Shown here: one piece after another, positions 1 to 7,717 of the stretch
Numbering within the stretch: the first letter of the stretch is position 1
Layout of the letters: the number at the start of each line of letters is the position of its first letter
Source of the DNA: Hyphomicrobium_A sp964620915
GTDB lineage: Bacteria > Pseudomonadota > Alphaproteobacteria > Rhizobiales > Hyphomicrobiaceae
Direction of reading: 5' to 3'
Assembly (NCBI GenBank): GCA_964620915.1
Contig: CAZUKP010000033.1
Location: forward strand, 1 to 34,513
Length of the DNA stretch: 34,513 nucleotides
The notes under the pieces: model-generated
Told to the model about the DNA's origin: nothing
What the model saw: only the letters and a program-made list of their open reading frames with translations
Database searches by the model: none
Translations under genes and position numbers: made by a program

Positions 1-902
1 ACGGTTACGGCAGCCACACCTACTCATTCGTCAATTCGGAAGGACAGCGCTACTGGGTCAAGTTCCACTTCAAGACCCAGCAGGGCCATAGATTCCACAC
101 CAACCGCGAGGCTGAGGAGGTTGTCGGCAAGTGCCGTGAGACCTACCAGAGGGCGCTTTACGGCGCGATCGATGAGGGCGATTTCCCTAAGTGGAACGTG
201 TTCGTCCAGGTCATGCCCGAAGAGGATGTCGGCAAGCACTGGTACAACCCGTTCGACCTCACGAAAGTCTGGCCGCATGGCGACTATCCGTTGATCGAGC
301 TCGGCGTGATGGAGCTCAATCGTAATCCGGAGAACTATTTCCAGGAGATCGAGCTTGCGGCCTTCTCGCCGTCGAATGTCGTGCCCGGCATCTCCTGGTC
401 GCCCGACAAGATGCTGCAGGCGCGCATCTTCTCGTATGCAGACGCGCACCGCTATCGCCTCGGCACACATTACGAGGCGCTGCCCGTCAACGCAGCGAAG
501 TGCCCCGTCCACCACTATCATAAGGACGGCCCGATGCGGTTCTTCCCCACGATGACCGGCAACCCGGATGCTTACTACGAGCCGAACTCCTTTGACGGCC
601 CCGCTCAAGACGAGACCTTTGCCGAGCCGCCGTTGAAGCTCTCGGGTGATGCCGAACGCTACAACCACCGCGAGGGCAACGACGACTACAAGCAGCCGGG
701 CGACTTGTTTCGGCTATTGACCCAAGATGAGCAGGGGCGGCTCATGGATAACATCGCCGAAGCGATGCAGGGGGTCCCGGTCGAGATCGTCAAGCGTCAG
801 ATGGTCCACTTTCATAAGACAGACCCCAATTACGGCCTTGGCATAGCAACGCGCATGGGCTTGACTGCAAGTGATCTGCCGAAAGCCGAGGCGGCCGAGT
901 AG
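1..902 (+). CDS. Catalase, heme-dependent, C-terminal part (5' end outside window)
   Basis: This is the 3' part of a monofunctional heme catalase, which breaks hydrogen peroxide down to water and oxygen in the cytoplasm or periplasm. The reading frame is open from base 3, so the start, the distal His and the Asn lie upstream of the window. The visible protein (about 299 residues) covers the end of the beta-barrel, the wrapping domain and the helical tail. The proximal heme-ligand signature RIFSYADAHRYRLG is present, with the ligand Tyr encoded at 435-437. The tail ends soon after the helical domain, so this is a small-subunit catalase without the extra flavodoxin-like domain of KatE-type enzymes. 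Family membership is certain. The exact clade (KatA or KatE-like) is not, so no symbol is given. A peroxide-defence gene fits beside the downstream singlet-oxygen-type sigma factor cassette, but no shared promoter was seen. Confidence 0.95.
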   Translation, partial: GYGSHTYSFVNSEGQRYWVKFHFKTQQGHRFHTNREAEEVVGKCRETYQRALYGAIDEGDFPKWNVFVQVMPEEDVGKHWYNPFDLTKVWPHGDYPLIELGVMELNRNPENYFQEIELAAFSPSNVVPGISWSPDKMLQARIFSYADAHRYRLGTHYEALPVNAAKCPVHHYHKDGPMRFFPTMTGNPDAYYEPNSFDGPAQDETFAEPPLKLSGDAERYNHREGNDDYKQPGDLFRLLTQDEQGRLMDNIAEAMQGVPVEIVKRQMVHFHKTDPNYGLGIATRMGLTASDLPKAEAAE

Positions 903-946
903 CGAACGCCGATTCGGCACAACGCCTTAGATGCAATTTTCACTGG

Positions 947-974
947 GGGGAGCAGCGCAAGCAGCTCTCCCTTT
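947..974 (+). terminator. Possible terminator after catalase
   Basis: The arms GGGGAGC (947-953) and GCTCTCCC (964-971) pair with one bulged base around a 10-nt loop, followed by TTT. It lies 45 bases after the catalase stop. The U-tract is short, so this is only a moderate call. Confidence 0.4.
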
Positions 975-1021
975 CGCATCTGGCACCAGAAGGGAAGGGA
1001 CCACTTGCTGGCTGGATCTTG

Positions 1022-1051
1022 TGATCCGTTTCCGGGCCCGCCGCGTATATT
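1022..1051 (+). promoter_or_regulatory. RpoE(ECF11)-type promoter of rpoE-chrR
   Basis: The hexamer TGATCC at 1022-1027 is followed by exactly 18 bases and then TATATT (1046-1051), 24 bases before the sigma factor start codon. TGATCC is the known -35 signature of promoters read by RpoE sigma factors of the RpoE-ChrR type. The same TGATCC-N18-TA layout occurs twice more in this window, at the two other units of the cassette. Autoregulation of rpoE is inferred from this. Confidence 0.8.
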
Positions 1052-1075
1052 GCCCGAAGCGACCGAGGGTCAGCC

Positions 1076-1675
1076 ATGCAAACGGCCGAGCGTGTGACGC
1101 ATTCACCTCACGGGTCAGCGCCCGAACGATTGAACGATGAGCACAAGGCCTTGATTGGCAAAGTTGCCGCCAGTCGGGATCGGTCCGCTTTTGAGTCTCT
1201 GTTCGCTCACTTTGGGCCTCGCGTGAAGACGCTGATGCTGAAGGCAGGGACCGGTCACGCTCAGGCAGAGGATCTGGTGCAAGACGTAATGATGACAGTT
1301 TGGCGCAAGGTAGATCTCTATGCGCCCGAGCGCGGCACGGTCAGCACGTGGATCTACACGATCGCACGGAACGCGCGGATTGACCGGCTGAGGCGTAACT
1401 CTTCGCGGCCCTATGAGGATCTGGACGATGTTGACCTCGTATCCGAGGACGCAGATGCAGAGGCGGAAACGTTGGCGGGTCAGCAGGCCACTCGGATTGC
1501 CGAAGCTCTCAAAGAGCTGCCGAAGGAGCAGCGCGAAATCATTGAGCTCGCTTTCGTGCACGATCTGCCCCAAAGCGAGATCGCTACAAAGCTCGCACTC
1601 CCGCTGGGCACGGTGAAGTCCCGGATGAGGCTTTCTTACGCGAAGTTGAGGACTATGCTGGAGGAACTGAAGTGA
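1076..1675 (+). CDS. rpoE: ECF RNA polymerase sigma factor, RpoE (ECF11, ChrR-controlled)
   Basis: This group IV sigma factor of 199 residues directs RNA polymerase to stress promoters. Region 2 spans about residues 38-105 and includes the AEDLVQDVMMTVWRK helix and the -10 recognition stretch WIYTIARNARIDRLRR. Region 4 spans about 140-195, with the helix-turn-helix around LPQSEIATKLALPLGTVKSRMR. The stop overlaps the start of the downstream zinc anti-sigma gene by four bases (GTGA), so the two are translationally coupled. That neighbour has all the ChrR zinc ligands, which places this protein in the RpoE-ChrR group known to answer singlet oxygen and organic hydroperoxides. A TGATCC-N18-TA promoter sits just upstream, so the gene probably reads itself. 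The trigger in this organism is inferred from the family. Confidence 0.93.
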   Translation: MQTAERVTHSPHGSAPERLNDEHKALIGKVAASRDRSAFESLFAHFGPRVKTLMLKAGTGHAQAEDLVQDVMMTVWRKVDLYAPERGTVSTWIYTIARNARIDRLRRNSSRPYEDLDDVDLVSEDADAEAETLAGQQATRIAEALKELPKEQREIIELAFVHDLPQSEIATKLALPLGTVKSRMRLSYAKLRTMLEELK

Positions 1676-2340
1676 AGGTTCACCATCATCTCGACGAAGC
1701 AACGCTGTTGCGCTACGCGAGCGGTGATTTCGATGAGGCGTTCTCCGTCATCGTCGCATCCCACCTGGCCATGTGCGACGCATGCCGGCGGGCGGTTCGC
1801 TTGGCCGAGGCAGTTGGCGGGAATTTGCTTGAAGCCGAGGGTGAGACGGCTCTGTCGGAAGGCGCTTTCGACCGCCTTATGCAGCGGGTCGAGAAGAGCA
1901 ATGCGCACCAAGCGACGGTGAAAACACAGGCACCAATCTCGAGCGATCGCAAGCACGACGTTCCCGCACCCTTGCGCCGGTTTATTGGTGACAACGTCGA
2001 TGAGATTTCTTGGAAGACGATCGCACCTGGTGTGCGCAAACATGCCATCCGACTGGAGTCGCCAACGTCCTCGTTGCTTTACATGCTGCACATTGCGCCA
2101 GGAAAGGCCGTGCCGGAACACGGGCACGGCGGGGCGGAAATGACGCTCGTACTGGCAGGTGCCTATCGCGATGCGCTGGGGCGCTTTGCGCGCGGAGACA
2201 TAGCGGATTTGGACGAGCATGTTGAGCACCAGCCCCGCGTTGAGCCGGGAGAGGCCTGCATTTGCCTTGTCGCGACGGAGCAACCAACGCGCTTTAAGGG
2301 GCTCTTGAGCCGCCTGCTACAGCCACTCGTCGGGATCTAG
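1672..2340 (+). CDS. chrR: Zinc anti-sigma factor ChrR (ASD plus cupin domain)
   Basis: The protein of 222 residues holds the sigma factor inactive until the stress signal arrives. The N-terminal zinc-binding anti-sigma domain has His6, His31, Cys35 and Cys38, the same positions as in Rhodobacter sphaeroides ChrR. The C-terminal cupin-like domain has His150, His152, Glu156 and His186. These match the four zinc ligands of the R. sphaeroides protein (141, 143, 147, 177) with a constant shift of nine, so the linker between the domains is nine residues longer. The start is GTG at 1672, inside the sigma factor stop, which keeps the stoichiometry tied by coupling. All residues needed for both domains are present, so the system looks functional. 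The dehydrogenase gene starts five bases after the stop and is probably on the same transcript. Confidence 0.93.
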   Translation: MKVHHHLDEATLLRYASGDFDEAFSVIVASHLAMCDACRRAVRLAEAVGGNLLEAEGETALSEGAFDRLMQRVEKSNAHQATVKTQAPISSDRKHDVPAPLRRFIGDNVDEISWKTIAPGVRKHAIRLESPTSSLLYMLHIAPGKAVPEHGHGGAEMTLVLAGAYRDALGRFARGDIADLDEHVEHQPRVEPGEACICLVATEQPTRFKGLLSRLLQPLVGI

Positions 2341-2345
2341 CGTCA

Positions 2346-3110
2346 ATGGCGCGGGCTCGCTGGAAGACGGTTTGGATTACCGGGGCAAGCTCAGGAGTCG
2401 GCCGTGAACTCGCGTGTCTACTCAACGGCAGGGTTGAACATATCGCCGCTTCAGCTCGCTCGGCTGACAAGCTCGCAACCCTCGAAGGCGAATGTCCAAC
2501 AGTCAGGGCTCTTCCACTCGACGTGACGGACGCCGACGCAGTTACCGTCACCGTTGCCAAGATCGAGGCGGAGCTTGGGCCGATTGATCTGGCGGTCTTA
2601 AGCGCGGGCGTTTGGACGATGATGTCGGCGGAAGATATGGACCTGGAGGCCCTGCGCGCTGGCGTTGAAGTAAACTATCTGGGAGTCGTCAATGCCGTCC
2701 ATGCGTTGCTGCCAAGCATGCTTGAACGCGGGCGTGGCCACATCGCCATCGTTGCCTCCGTCGCAGGTTATCGGGGGTTGCCTAAGTCGATTGCCTATGG
2801 CCCGACCAAGGCGGCCTTGATCAATTTAGCTGAGACGTTGCGCGAAGAGCTTGAACCGTCGGGCATTACAATCTCGCTCGTAAATCCAGGCTTTGTCGAC
2901 ACGCCCATGACGCAAGAAAACCCCTTCCCCATGCCGGCGATCATTTCTGTCTCCGAAGCGGCACGGAGCCTCTTGGCCGGGCTGGAAAAAGGAAAGTACG
3001 AGATTGTCTTTCCCCTCGGGTTTGGGCTCGCCATGAAAGTGCTGCGGCTGCTTCCCAATGTGGTCTTCTTCTGGTTCGTGCGCACGTTCATCACAAAAAA
3101 GCGGGACTAG
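2346..3110 (+). CDS. Short-chain dehydrogenase/reductase of the RpoE-ChrR cassette
   Basis: This is a classical SDR of 254 residues. The nucleotide-binding motif is TGASSGVG near residue 11, a Ser lies in the IVASVAGY stretch, and the catalytic YxxxK is YGPTK. The C-terminus carries a hydrophobic stretch (about residues 225-250, rich in Leu, Val and Phe) that may hold it at the membrane. It follows chrR by five bases and is likely the third gene of that operon. SDRs of this kind belong to known RpoE-ChrR gene sets together with the fatty-acid-modifying enzymes encoded opposite, so a lipid-related substrate is a fair inference, but none can be named. Its stop codon overlaps the stop of the convergent methyltransferase gene within the palindrome CTAG. 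Confidence 0.88.
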   Translation: MARARWKTVWITGASSGVGRELACLLNGRVEHIAASARSADKLATLEGECPTVRALPLDVTDADAVTVTVAKIEAELGPIDLAVLSAGVWTMMSAEDMDLEALRAGVEVNYLGVVNAVHALLPSMLERGRGHIAIVASVAGYRGLPKSIAYGPTKAALINLAETLREELEPSGITISLVNPGFVDTPMTQENPFPMPAIISVSEAARSLLAGLEKGKYEIVFPLGFGLAMKVLRLLPNVVFFWFVRTFITKKRD

Positions 3111-4339
3111 GCCTTGCGCAGTCTGTAGATACCGACGTCGATTGCGTTCTCTAAGAACCCGGCTTCGCAATAGGCGAGGTAGTAGCGCCACTTGCGGCGG
3201 AATTGGTCATCAAACCCAAGCTTCCCAATCTGAGGCCATGCCTCATCGAACCGCAAGCGCCATTCGCGAAGCGTGCGCGCATAGCATTGGCCGAAGTGCT
3301 CGATGCGCTCTAGCGCAAGCCCGGCGCGCATGGCCTGGTCGCGGATGATATTGACTGTCGGCAGCATGCCGCCCGGGAAAATGTAGCGCTGGATGAAATC
3401 GGCGCTGCGTCTGTAGCGCTCAAAGCGTGCCTCATCGATCGTAATCGCTTGAATTGCCGCTGTGCCGCCGGACTTCAACCGCTCACTCAAAACCCGGAAA
3501 TAGCTTGGCCAATAGTCGTGTCCGACGGCCTCGATCATTTCAATTGACACGATGTGGTCGTAGGAGCCGGCCACATCGCGGTAGTCCTGCAGCGTGACGA
3601 CACACTGCCTGCTCAAATTCTCTTTGGCGGCCTTCTTGCGTGCATGCACCAACTGCGCATGCGACAGCGTAATTCCGGTCACGTGCGCATCGCATACGCG
3701 CGCTGCCCGGCGGGCGAATGCCCCCCAGCCGCAGCCAATTTCCAAGATCGTTGCGCCGGTTGATGGCCCAAGAACCTCAAGAACAAGGTCGAGCTTTGCG
3801 GTTTGCGCGGCCTCGAGTGAGGGTGCACCGCCAGCAAAGAATGCACTCGAGTAGTTCATTTCGCCATCGAGCCACAGGCGGTAGAAGTCGTTGCCCAGAT
3901 CATAGTGCTCGGAGATGTTTCGCCGGCTACCCATTCGCGAGTTGCGTCGTGTGAGATGGCCAATACGATCACCAAGGCGCACCTTGAAGAGGCCGCGGTT
4001 CGATTGAAGAAGTCCCGCTCGATTACGTACGAAGAACCGGAAGAGCTGCGTGAGATCCGAGCAAGCGACATCGCCGTTGATGTATGCCTCAGCAAATCCC
4101 AATGGCCCGCGGCGTATCGACTTGGTAACGACCTGGTAGTTGTGCAGCTTCAAGAACGGTTCCGACCCGCCGGTTGCACGGCCGAAGCGGATTTGGCGGC
4201 CGGTCGGCAGCTCAACGAGCAGCGATCCGATAGGCTCCCACTGGAGCAGGCGCTGGGCAATCGTCGAGACCAGCAGTGTCAGGGTGACCGTTAGCGGTTC
4301 TCGTCGCATCGCGCCGTCGGGACTTATGACTTCGAGCAT
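3107..4339 (-). CDS. Cyclopropane-fatty-acyl-phospholipid synthase family methyltransferase
   Basis: This SAM-dependent enzyme of 410 residues methylates or cyclopropanates double bonds of membrane phospholipid acyl chains at the inner membrane face. Visible motifs are the family stretch NISEHYDLGNDFY near residue 144, the SAM-binding LEIGCGWG, the SIEMIEAVGHDYW loop and YIFPGGMLP. It is the last gene of a - strand operon with DUF1365 (3-nt gap) and an FAD oxidoreductase upstream. The same trio is known from RpoE-ChrR regulons. In Rhodobacter some of these methyltransferases work in furan fatty acid synthesis rather than making cyclopropanes, so the product here is open. No separate promoter was seen; expression should come from the TGATCC promoter at 6528-6499. 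Confidence 0.92.
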   Translation of the reverse strand: MLEVISPDGAMRREPLTVTLTLLVSTIAQRLLQWEPIGSLLVELPTGRQIRFGRATGGSEPFLKLHNYQVVTKSIRRGPLGFAEAYINGDVACSDLTQLFRFFVRNRAGLLQSNRGLFKVRLGDRIGHLTRRNSRMGSRRNISEHYDLGNDFYRLWLDGEMNYSSAFFAGGAPSLEAAQTAKLDLVLEVLGPSTGATILEIGCGWGAFARRAARVCDAHVTGITLSHAQLVHARKKAAKENLSRQCVVTLQDYRDVAGSYDHIVSIEMIEAVGHDYWPSYFRVLSERLKSGGTAAIQAITIDEARFERYRRSADFIQRYIFPGGMLPTVNIIRDQAMRAGLALERIEHFGQCYARTLREWRLRFDEAWPQIGKLGFDDQFRRKWRYYLAYCEAGFLENAIDVGIYRLRKA

Positions 4340-4342
4340 CTG

Positions 4343-5128
4343 TCAGACGCTTTCCTTCGGCGTGTTGACATAGGCAATGGTGCGGTCCGCTCGTACGGGA
4401 CGCGGCCGTAATCTTAAACCCTTAATCCAGAGTTTTGCAGCTTCATAGTGAATGCCGGCGGTCACCTTCACCGTCATCCAGCCCGTGGCCGCCAGGGCGT
4501 GCAGCAGCCCGCCATCGGTGAGCGGTGCGCGCCGCCCGCGAAAGTGCGCCTTGAGTAGGGCTCCACCGTCATCCTTCAGCGCGATGCCAATGGTCAGATC
4601 GCGACCAATTGGCGAAACGTGGAACGTGTACGTGCCGCTGTCGGTGTTGAAGGGCGAAACGTAGAGTTGCTTGCGGCAGCTTTGGGTCACACAGCCACTC
4701 GAGTCGCTTTCGGCCGGCAGCACATACGTCATGCGCTGACCGAACGTATTGTTGACTTCATATATGATCAGTCGTGTGCGGTTCTGCGCATCCAAACCGA
4801 AGTAGACGGTTAGCGGATTGAATGCGTAACCAAGGATACGCGGGTAGCACACCATCAGGAAACGGCTGATATCGGCGCTGCCGTCAGCCTTCTGCGCAAT
4901 GCGCCGCAGGTAGTCGCGAAGGGGCGTGCCGTCGCCGTGGTCGCGGTCGTAAAGCGAAAACAGGTTGAAACGATTGTAGGAAAAGAGCCTAACGCGACGC
5001 GCAAGCAACTCGAGCCGGTCACAATCGAATAGAACGGTAAAGACGCGATAGCGAAGGGCGTGCGTACGCGGCCGCAAGCGCTTATGCACCACGTCACCGA
5101 AGTACAACGCCTCACGCACGTCATTCAT
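4343..5128 (-). CDS. DUF1365 family protein
   Basis: This is a 261-residue protein of the DUF1365 family, whose biochemical role is unknown. The conserved core is visible: an N-terminal VVHKRLRPRTHALRYRVF stretch, the FSYNRFNLFSLYDRDHGDG segment, YPRILGYAFNPLTVYFG, and YEVNNTFGQR followed by KQLYVSPF. The chosen start is the ATG at 5128, because it overlaps the stop of the upstream oxidoreductase as ATGA and begins the conserved part. A longer reading from 5194 would add 22 unconserved residues. DUF1365 genes are almost always found between the FAD oxidoreductase and the CFA-synthase-like gene, as here, so a role in modifying fatty acids or in supplying the methyltransferase is inferred. Confidence 0.88.
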   Translation of the reverse strand: MNDVREALYFGDVVHKRLRPRTHALRYRVFTVLFDCDRLELLARRVRLFSYNRFNLFSLYDRDHGDGTPLRDYLRRIAQKADGSADISRFLMVCYPRILGYAFNPLTVYFGLDAQNRTRLIIYEVNNTFGQRMTYVLPAESDSSGCVTQSCRKQLYVSPFNTDSGTYTFHVSPIGRDLTIGIALKDDGGALLKAHFRGRRAPLTDGGLLHALAATGWMTVKVTAGIHYEAAKLWIKGLRLRPRPVRADRTIAYVNTPKESV

Positions 5129-6453
5129 TCGGCTGCCTCCGCAACAGCAGTGTCCGCCAATCCAATGCGACCGGACTCGTTGGCCACGCGCCACGGCCTG
5201 CGCACCTGCCCCAGTTGCTCGGCAACGGCCAAGCCGCTCTGCGCCCCATCCTCATGGAAGCCCGATCCAAAGTAACTGCCGCAGAACCATGTGCGCTGCC
5301 GTCCTTGTAACGTCCATAGGGTCTCTTGAGCTTTGATCGCGCGCGCGCTGAATATTGGGTGATCATACTCGAACACAGCATCGACTGCCTTGGGATGCAA
5401 TTCCGCCTGAGGGTTGAGCGTCACGAACAGGTTCGTGCGGGTTGGCAAATTCTGCAGGCGGTTCATCCAGTAGGTAACGCACAGGTTGGCGTCGAAGCAC
5501 TCCCGCGCCTTCATATAGTTCCAGCTTGACCAAAGCCGCCGCCTACGCGGCATCAGACGCGGGTCACGATGGAGGATGGCGCGGTTCTTCTGATAGGCGA
5601 ATGTACTTAGATGCTCCACCTCGTCTGAATCGGGATTGTCCAATATGGCTAGAGCCCGATCTGCGTGCGTTGCGATGACGGCGTGATCGAATGGTCTCAC
5701 CACCCCGCGTGCATCGGAAATGTGCACGTAGTTGGGGTGCCGCACCAACCGCCGGACCGGATTCTGAAGCTGAATTTCAAAACCGCCGTCGGTAACCAAC
5801 TTCTCGACATAGGTGCGGCTCCCACCGGTTACGGTTCGCCAAAGTGGTCGGTTGCGAAATTGCAGCATCCCATGGTTGGCATAAAAGTCGACAAAGCCTT
5901 GAGCGGGATAGTCAAGCATCCCGAGCGCATTTGTAGACCAGATTGCAGCGCCCATTGGTACGATGTGGTGTTCTATGAAGCGGCGCCCGAAGCGCTCTTG
6001 TTCCAGAAAAGTGCCCAGGGTCGTTGCGGCGGGATAACGCTTCACGCGCGACCGGGCCGTCCGGAAAAAGCGAGAAATCTCTGCCAGCAGCGCCCAATGC
6101 CGGTGATCGCCCAGATTGCTTCGCTGGCCGAAGAAGCCGTGGAAGCCAGACCCCGAATATTCGTAACCGCCGTCGTTCAGCGACAGCGCGAAACTCATGT
6201 GTGATGGCTCGGTCGCGACACCGAGATGCCGGAAGAGGGCGGCAAGGTTGGGATAGTTGGGCTTATTGTAGACGATGAAACCGGTATCGACGGGGATGCA
6301 CCCATCGGGCGTCTCCACATCGACAGTGTTGGCGTGTCCGCCTAAATGCGTACCGGCTTCGTAAAGCGTCACACGGTGGCGTTTCGATAAGAGCCAGGCA
6401 GCCGACAATCCAGAGATTCCCGATCCGATCACTGCGATGTTCAGTCTTTGCAT
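5125..6453 (-). CDS. NAD/FAD-binding amine-oxidase-like oxidoreductase (COG2907 type)
   Basis: This flavoprotein of 442 residues opens with a Rossmann dinucleotide-binding motif, IGSGISGLSAAWLL, followed by the adenosine-binding acid in VTLYEAGTHLGGHA. The GG doublet motif of the amine-oxidase and desaturase-like superfamily follows at once. The C-terminal GSYFGSGFHEDGAQSGLAVAE stretch is the usual second FAD contact. It is the first gene of the operon with DUF1365 and the CFA-synthase-like gene, overlapping DUF1365 by ATGA. A TGATCC-N18-TA promoter lies 46 bases upstream, so it is a predicted RpoE target. The family is thought to act on membrane fatty acids in this context. The substrate is not established from sequence. 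Confidence 0.9.
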   Translation of the reverse strand: MQRLNIAVIGSGISGLSAAWLLSKRHRVTLYEAGTHLGGHANTVDVETPDGCIPVDTGFIVYNKPNYPNLAALFRHLGVATEPSHMSFALSLNDGGYEYSGSGFHGFFGQRSNLGDHRHWALLAEISRFFRTARSRVKRYPAATTLGTFLEQERFGRRFIEHHIVPMGAAIWSTNALGMLDYPAQGFVDFYANHGMLQFRNRPLWRTVTGGSRTYVEKLVTDGGFEIQLQNPVRRLVRHPNYVHISDARGVVRPFDHAVIATHADRALAILDNPDSDEVEHLSTFAYQKNRAILHRDPRLMPRRRRLWSSWNYMKARECFDANLCVTYWMNRLQNLPTRTNLFVTLNPQAELHPKAVDAVFEYDHPIFSARAIKAQETLWTLQGRQRTWFCGSYFGSGFHEDGAQSGLAVAEQLGQVRRPWRVANESGRIGLADTAVAEAAE

Positions 6454-6498
6454 GTTGCCTGGTAAGCCCCGCCGCTCATTGTGGAAATATCCCTCACA

Positions 6499-6528
6499 TG
6501 ACTACGCAAGGTCGTCTCGTCAGGATCA
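6499..6528 (-). promoter_or_regulatory. RpoE-type promoter of the FAD oxidoreductase-DUF1365-CFA operon
   Basis: On the - strand TGATCC (6528-6523) is followed by 18 bases and TAGTCA (6504-6499), 45 bases before the oxidoreductase start codon. Hexamer and spacing are identical to those upstream of rpoE. It is back-to-back with the + strand promoter at 6554. Confidence 0.75.
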
Positions 6529-6553
6529 CCAGTAGGTGTACCTGCCGGCACCG

Positions 6554-6583
6554 TGATCCACACATGGATCGCGCGCGTAATAG
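6554..6583 (+). promoter_or_regulatory. RpoE-type promoter of the DUF2177 gene
   Basis: TGATCC (6554-6559), then 18 bases, then TAATAG (6578-6583), 27 bases before the DUF2177 start codon. A second TGATCC at 6586 has no matching -10 and is ignored. It completes a divergent promoter pair with 6528-6499. Confidence 0.75.
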
Positions 6584-6610
6584 GCTGATCCGGCTTTAGG
6601 AACGTCGAAT

Positions 6611-7018
6611 ATGGCTCAATACTTTTTTGCCTACGCTGTGACGGCAGCTGTCTTTCTTGCTTTGGATCTCATTTGGCTGACGCGGATCGCTAAGTGGTTC
6701 TATTATCAGCAACTCGGCGCTCTTCTGCTAGACAAGCCTCGCATTGTGGCGGCAGTCGTTTTCTACGCCATCTACGTCGTCGGCATCGTCATATTTGCGG
6801 TGGCTCCAGCACTGCGAGAGGGCAGCTCAAGCACCGCGCTCCTTTATGGCGCGCTCTTCGGGTTCTTCGCCTACGCCACCTATGACATGACCAACTACGC
6901 GACCTTGCGGAACTGGTCGCTTGCCGTTTCTCTGGTCGATACGCTTTGGGGAACGGTTCTGACGGGCGCTGCCGCCCTTGCTGGCTATGTCGGTACTCGG
7001 CTCTTATTCCCAGCCTAG
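6611..7018 (+). CDS. DUF2177 family inner-membrane protein
   Basis: This is a small hydrophobic protein of 135 residues with four likely membrane helices (about residues 5-25, 43-66, 72-92 and 105-130). It carries the family motifs LDLIWL near the N-terminus, ALFGFFAYATYDMTNYATL, and DTLWGTVLTG. DUF2177 proteins have no assigned function but recur in the RpoE-ChrR gene sets with CFA-type methyltransferases, DUF1365 and FAD oxidoreductases. The gene is divergent from the oxidoreductase operon and has its own TGATCC-N18-TA promoter 27 bases upstream. It is therefore a predicted RpoE regulon member acting at the membrane whose lipids the neighbours modify. Confidence 0.88.
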   Translation: MAQYFFAYAVTAAVFLALDLIWLTRIAKWFYYQQLGALLLDKPRIVAAVVFYAIYVVGIVIFAVAPALREGSSSTALLYGALFGFFAYATYDMTNYATLRNWSLAVSLVDTLWGTVLTGAAALAGYVGTRLLFPA

Positions 7019-7060
7019 CGAGGGGTGAACGGTCTTGCCGATGTAGCTTTCCAAAAAAAT

Positions 7061-7085
7061 AGGCGCCGCCCAACCGGCGGCGCCC
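7061..7085 (-). terminator. Intrinsic terminator after the lipoprotein gene
   Basis: A perfect 9-bp stem, GGCGCCGCC (7062-7070) with GGCGGCGCC (7076-7084) around a 5-nt loop, is followed on the - strand by ATTTTTTTGG. It lies 46 bases past the stop of the - strand lipoprotein gene and may also stop + strand transcripts of the DUF2177 gene weakly. Confidence 0.88.
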
Positions 7086-7130
7086 ACTCGATGAGGTGTT
7101 TGAAATCAGCTTAAGCCGAGCTGCCTGTGC

Positions 7131-7484
7131 TCACTTCACTTTTTCGGCCGATGACGTGTCGGTTGGCGGCGCACTCGGATCTTTTTCGTAGGCCGTCTTT
7201 GTGTAACCATCGCCGTCTTTAGCGATTTTCGTTGTCCAGCCTGTCTTCCACTTGATCACAGCTGTGCCCTTATCGTCCGACCAGTTGCCCTCCATGGGCT
7301 CGCCGCTGCGGTCTGCCTTCGCGGAGCCATCCTCCATCAGCGTGATTTCAAATGGTTGGCCAGAGGTGTCTTGAACCTTCCAGGTTCCGACGAAGGGGCT
7401 TGGTGTCTCGTCAGAGCAGGCCACCACGGCAAGGGCGATAACCGCCGCCAATCCCAAGGCTGCTGCTCTCTTGATGTTATTCAT
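7131..7484 (-). CDS. Small putative lipoprotein
   Basis: The 117-residue product has a type II signal peptide: MNNIKR, a hydrophobic Ala/Leu/Val stretch, and a lipobox ending in VVAC with the lipidated Cys at residue 23. The mature part is small and hydrophilic. It reads FVGTWKVQDTSGQPFEITL and later GNWSDDKGTAVIKWKTGW, a beta-rich pattern like the lipocalin-like or META-type 'G-x-W' repeat domains that bind small molecules. I do not recognise a named family. A strong ribosome site, GGGAGGAT, precedes the ATG by 8 bases. The gene stands alone between its own terminator and an upstream 6-bp hairpin (7507-7522). Confidence 0.82.
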   Translation of the reverse strand: MNNIKRAAALGLAAVIALAVVACSDETPSPFVGTWKVQDTSGQPFEITLMEDGSAKADRSGEPMEGNWSDDKGTAVIKWKTGWTTKIAKDGDGYTKTAYEKDPSAPPTDTSSAEKVK

Positions 7485-7506
7485 GGCTTAGATCCTCCCA
7501 ACAATG

Positions 7507-7522
7507 CCCGTTATGAAACGGG
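7507..7522. promoter_or_regulatory. Palindrome upstream of the lipoprotein gene
   Basis: CCCGTT and AACGGG pair perfectly around ATGA, 23 bases upstream of the lipoprotein start codon. It could be an operator or a 5'-UTR hairpin. The position and symmetry are seen; the function is a guess. Confidence 0.3.
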
Positions 7523-7717
7523 TACAAAGTCTTTGCGCACGCCAAAATGCCGTGGTCTTTCTGAAGCTTCCTGTAGCCTATGGCAAGGCACAATGAGCCA
7601 AAGCGCCCTTCGCAGCCGCACAGATTGCGGATGCACCATTCCAATCATGCAGTAGTTTGAGGTCATTATAGCAATTTTGGCAGTGCGCAATCGATGCGCG
7701 CAGCGTGCAGGACGGCA

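Noticed and set aside
931..1140. 69-codon ORF between catalase and rpoE
   Set aside because: It spans the terminator-like hairpin and the TGATCC promoter and runs into the sigma factor gene in another frame.
6586..6613. Second TGATCC before the DUF2177 gene
   Set aside because: The matching -10 would fall on the start codon; the copy at 6554 fits exactly.
7593..7655. 20-codon ORF upstream of the FAH gene
   Set aside because: It has no convincing ribosome site and no overlap with the next gene; chance is the simplest reading.
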